From Roseibium salinum (lineage in GTDB: Bacteria; Pseudomonadota; Alphaproteobacteria; Rhizobiales; Stappiaceae), in contig NZ_JAPEVI010000003.1 of assembly GCF_026240905.1 (NCBI RefSeq), positions 2,046,001 through 2,110,000 on the forward strand: a stretch of DNA of 64,000 nucleotides, written 5' to 3'. This document shows positions 63,411 through 64,000 of the stretch, one piece after another; within the stretch, counting starts at the first letter, position 1, and every line of letters begins with the position of its first letter. Position numbers and translations under genes: made by a program. Under the pieces are notes generated by a model. It was given only the letters and a program-made list of their open reading frames with translations. It had not been told where the DNA came from and did no database searches.

Positions 63411-64000
63411 TCAGCGCCCTCCCTTTGCCTTGACGGCCTTGATCACCTTGTAGCCACCTTCATCGGCCAGTTGGACGACGTGGGCAAAGACTTCAGTGAG
63501 CGTCTGCTCATATGGCAGGTGGCGGTTGGCGACCATGTAGAAGTCACCACCGGACCGCAGGCCTGCGGCCGCGGCCCGGATGAAGCCCTGGCCGACATCC
63601 GTGCGGTCGGCCTTGCCGGCCTGATGGAAAGGCGGGTTGGAGACGATGAAATCATAGGGGCCTTCAATCCCCTTGGTCACATCGGACCAGATGCCGGTCA
63701 TGGTCTTTTTGCCCTTGAAGGCGGCAAGGTTCTGTTCCGCCAGATCCAGCGCGCGTTTTTCCGCCTCGTAGAGATCCATGCCGGCAACATTCGGCGCCTT
63801 TTCAAGGACAGCCCGGGCCAGATAGCCGAAGCCGGCGCCCAGATCCGCGCTCCTGCCCTTCAGGGTTTCAGGAAGCAAGCTGGCCAGCAGTTTCGAGGCC
63901 GGGTCGATCCGGTCCCAGGCGAAGATACCGGGCCGGCTGACATAGGTGCCGTCCAGCACCGGACGCGGCGCATCAAGGGCCAGCCAGTCGGACAACCGCT
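63411..64000 (-). CDS. RsmC-like SAM-dependent methyltransferase (5' end outside window)
   Basis: At least 196 residues visible, running off the right edge. SAM site ADLGAGFGYLARAVLE, acidic residue in AGMDLYEAE, and the N-methyltransferase catalytic motif FIVSNPPFH. This is the catalytic domain of RsmC/RlmG-type enzymes that methylate guanine N2 in rRNA; the degenerate N-terminal domain would lie beyond the window. A TTG at 63995 could start a short form but is unlikely. Confidence 0.85.
   Translation of the reverse strand, partial: RLSDWLALDAPRPVLDGTYVSRPGIFAWDRIDPASKLLASLLPETLKGRSADLGAGFGYLARAVLEKAPNVAGMDLYEAEKRALDLAEQNLAAFKGKKTMTGIWSDVTKGIEGPYDFIVSNPPFHQAGKADRTDVGQGFIRAAAAGLRSGGDFYMVANRHLPYEQTLTEVFAHVVQLADEGGYKVIKAVKAKGGR

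Noticed and set aside
1..64000. CRISPR arrays, insertion sequences, prophage genes, rRNA
   Set aside because: Looked for spaced direct repeats, transposase or integrase motifs and rRNA segments; none seen.

Overview
The window is chromosomal sequence of a GC-rich, metabolically versatile Alphaproteobacterium. The gene set (sit-type Mn/Fe transporter behind Mur-like operators, BA14K protein, PRC-barrel protein, many GGDEF/EAL and chemotaxis genes, homogentisate cluster) fits Hyphomicrobiales. A Stappiaceae-like genus (Roseibium/Labrenzia/Stappia) is my best guess, by inference only. No rRNA, CRISPR array, transposase, integrase or replication origin was seen. Both ends cut a gene: cysN on the left and an rsmC-like methyltransferase on the right.

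Layout. 1-2.9 kb: sulfate activation (cysQ-cysD-cysN). 3.2-5.7 kb: a PilZ protein and a frameshifted GGDEF/EAL gene. 6.1-11.8 kb: small enzymes and regulators (GST, WYL, DHFR-like/TetR pair with a clear operator, DUF421, VOC, acetyltransferase). 11.8-15.6 kb: an AT-richer accessory island beside tRNA-Gln. It holds an HD phosphohydrolase overlapping a YwgA-like gene, a LexA-type box upstream, and an orphan proteasome-like Ntn hydrolase. 16.1 kb: tRNA-Pro. 16.5-18.2 kb: hydroxypyruvate isomerase-like plus tartronate semialdehyde reductase-like pair. 18.4-22.7 kb: RND efflux pump. 22.9-26.7 kb: sitABCD. 26.9-30.4 kb: PRC-barrel protein and a chemoreceptor.

30.6-37.6 kb: aromatic-ring catabolism around homogentisate (hmgA, FAH-family hydrolase, two MBL-fold proteins, DinB, MhpA-like FAD hydroxylase, DUF2783). 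37.8-44.5 kb: second chemoreceptor, HerA-like ATPase, cupin, nitroreductase, EamA exporter. 44.6-47.6 kb: LysR regulator, a malonyl-CoA synthetase with a large in-frame deletion, and a hemolysin III protein. 47.6-56.2 kb: L,D-transpeptidase, M19 dipeptidase, GntR regulator and a full Opp-type peptide importer, plausibly acting together in peptide or murein-peptide uptake. 56.4-64 kb: BA14K protein, a frameshifted ABC-F gene, GNAT/XRE-cupin pair, a frameshifted fabF-like gene, MarR, HdeD, and two rRNA-modification genes.

Three otherwise well-conserved genes carry single-base frameshifts; two of these are one base short in a C/G run. The pattern is at least as compatible with base-calling error as with real gene decay. 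The most novel-looking content is the 12-15.6 kb island.
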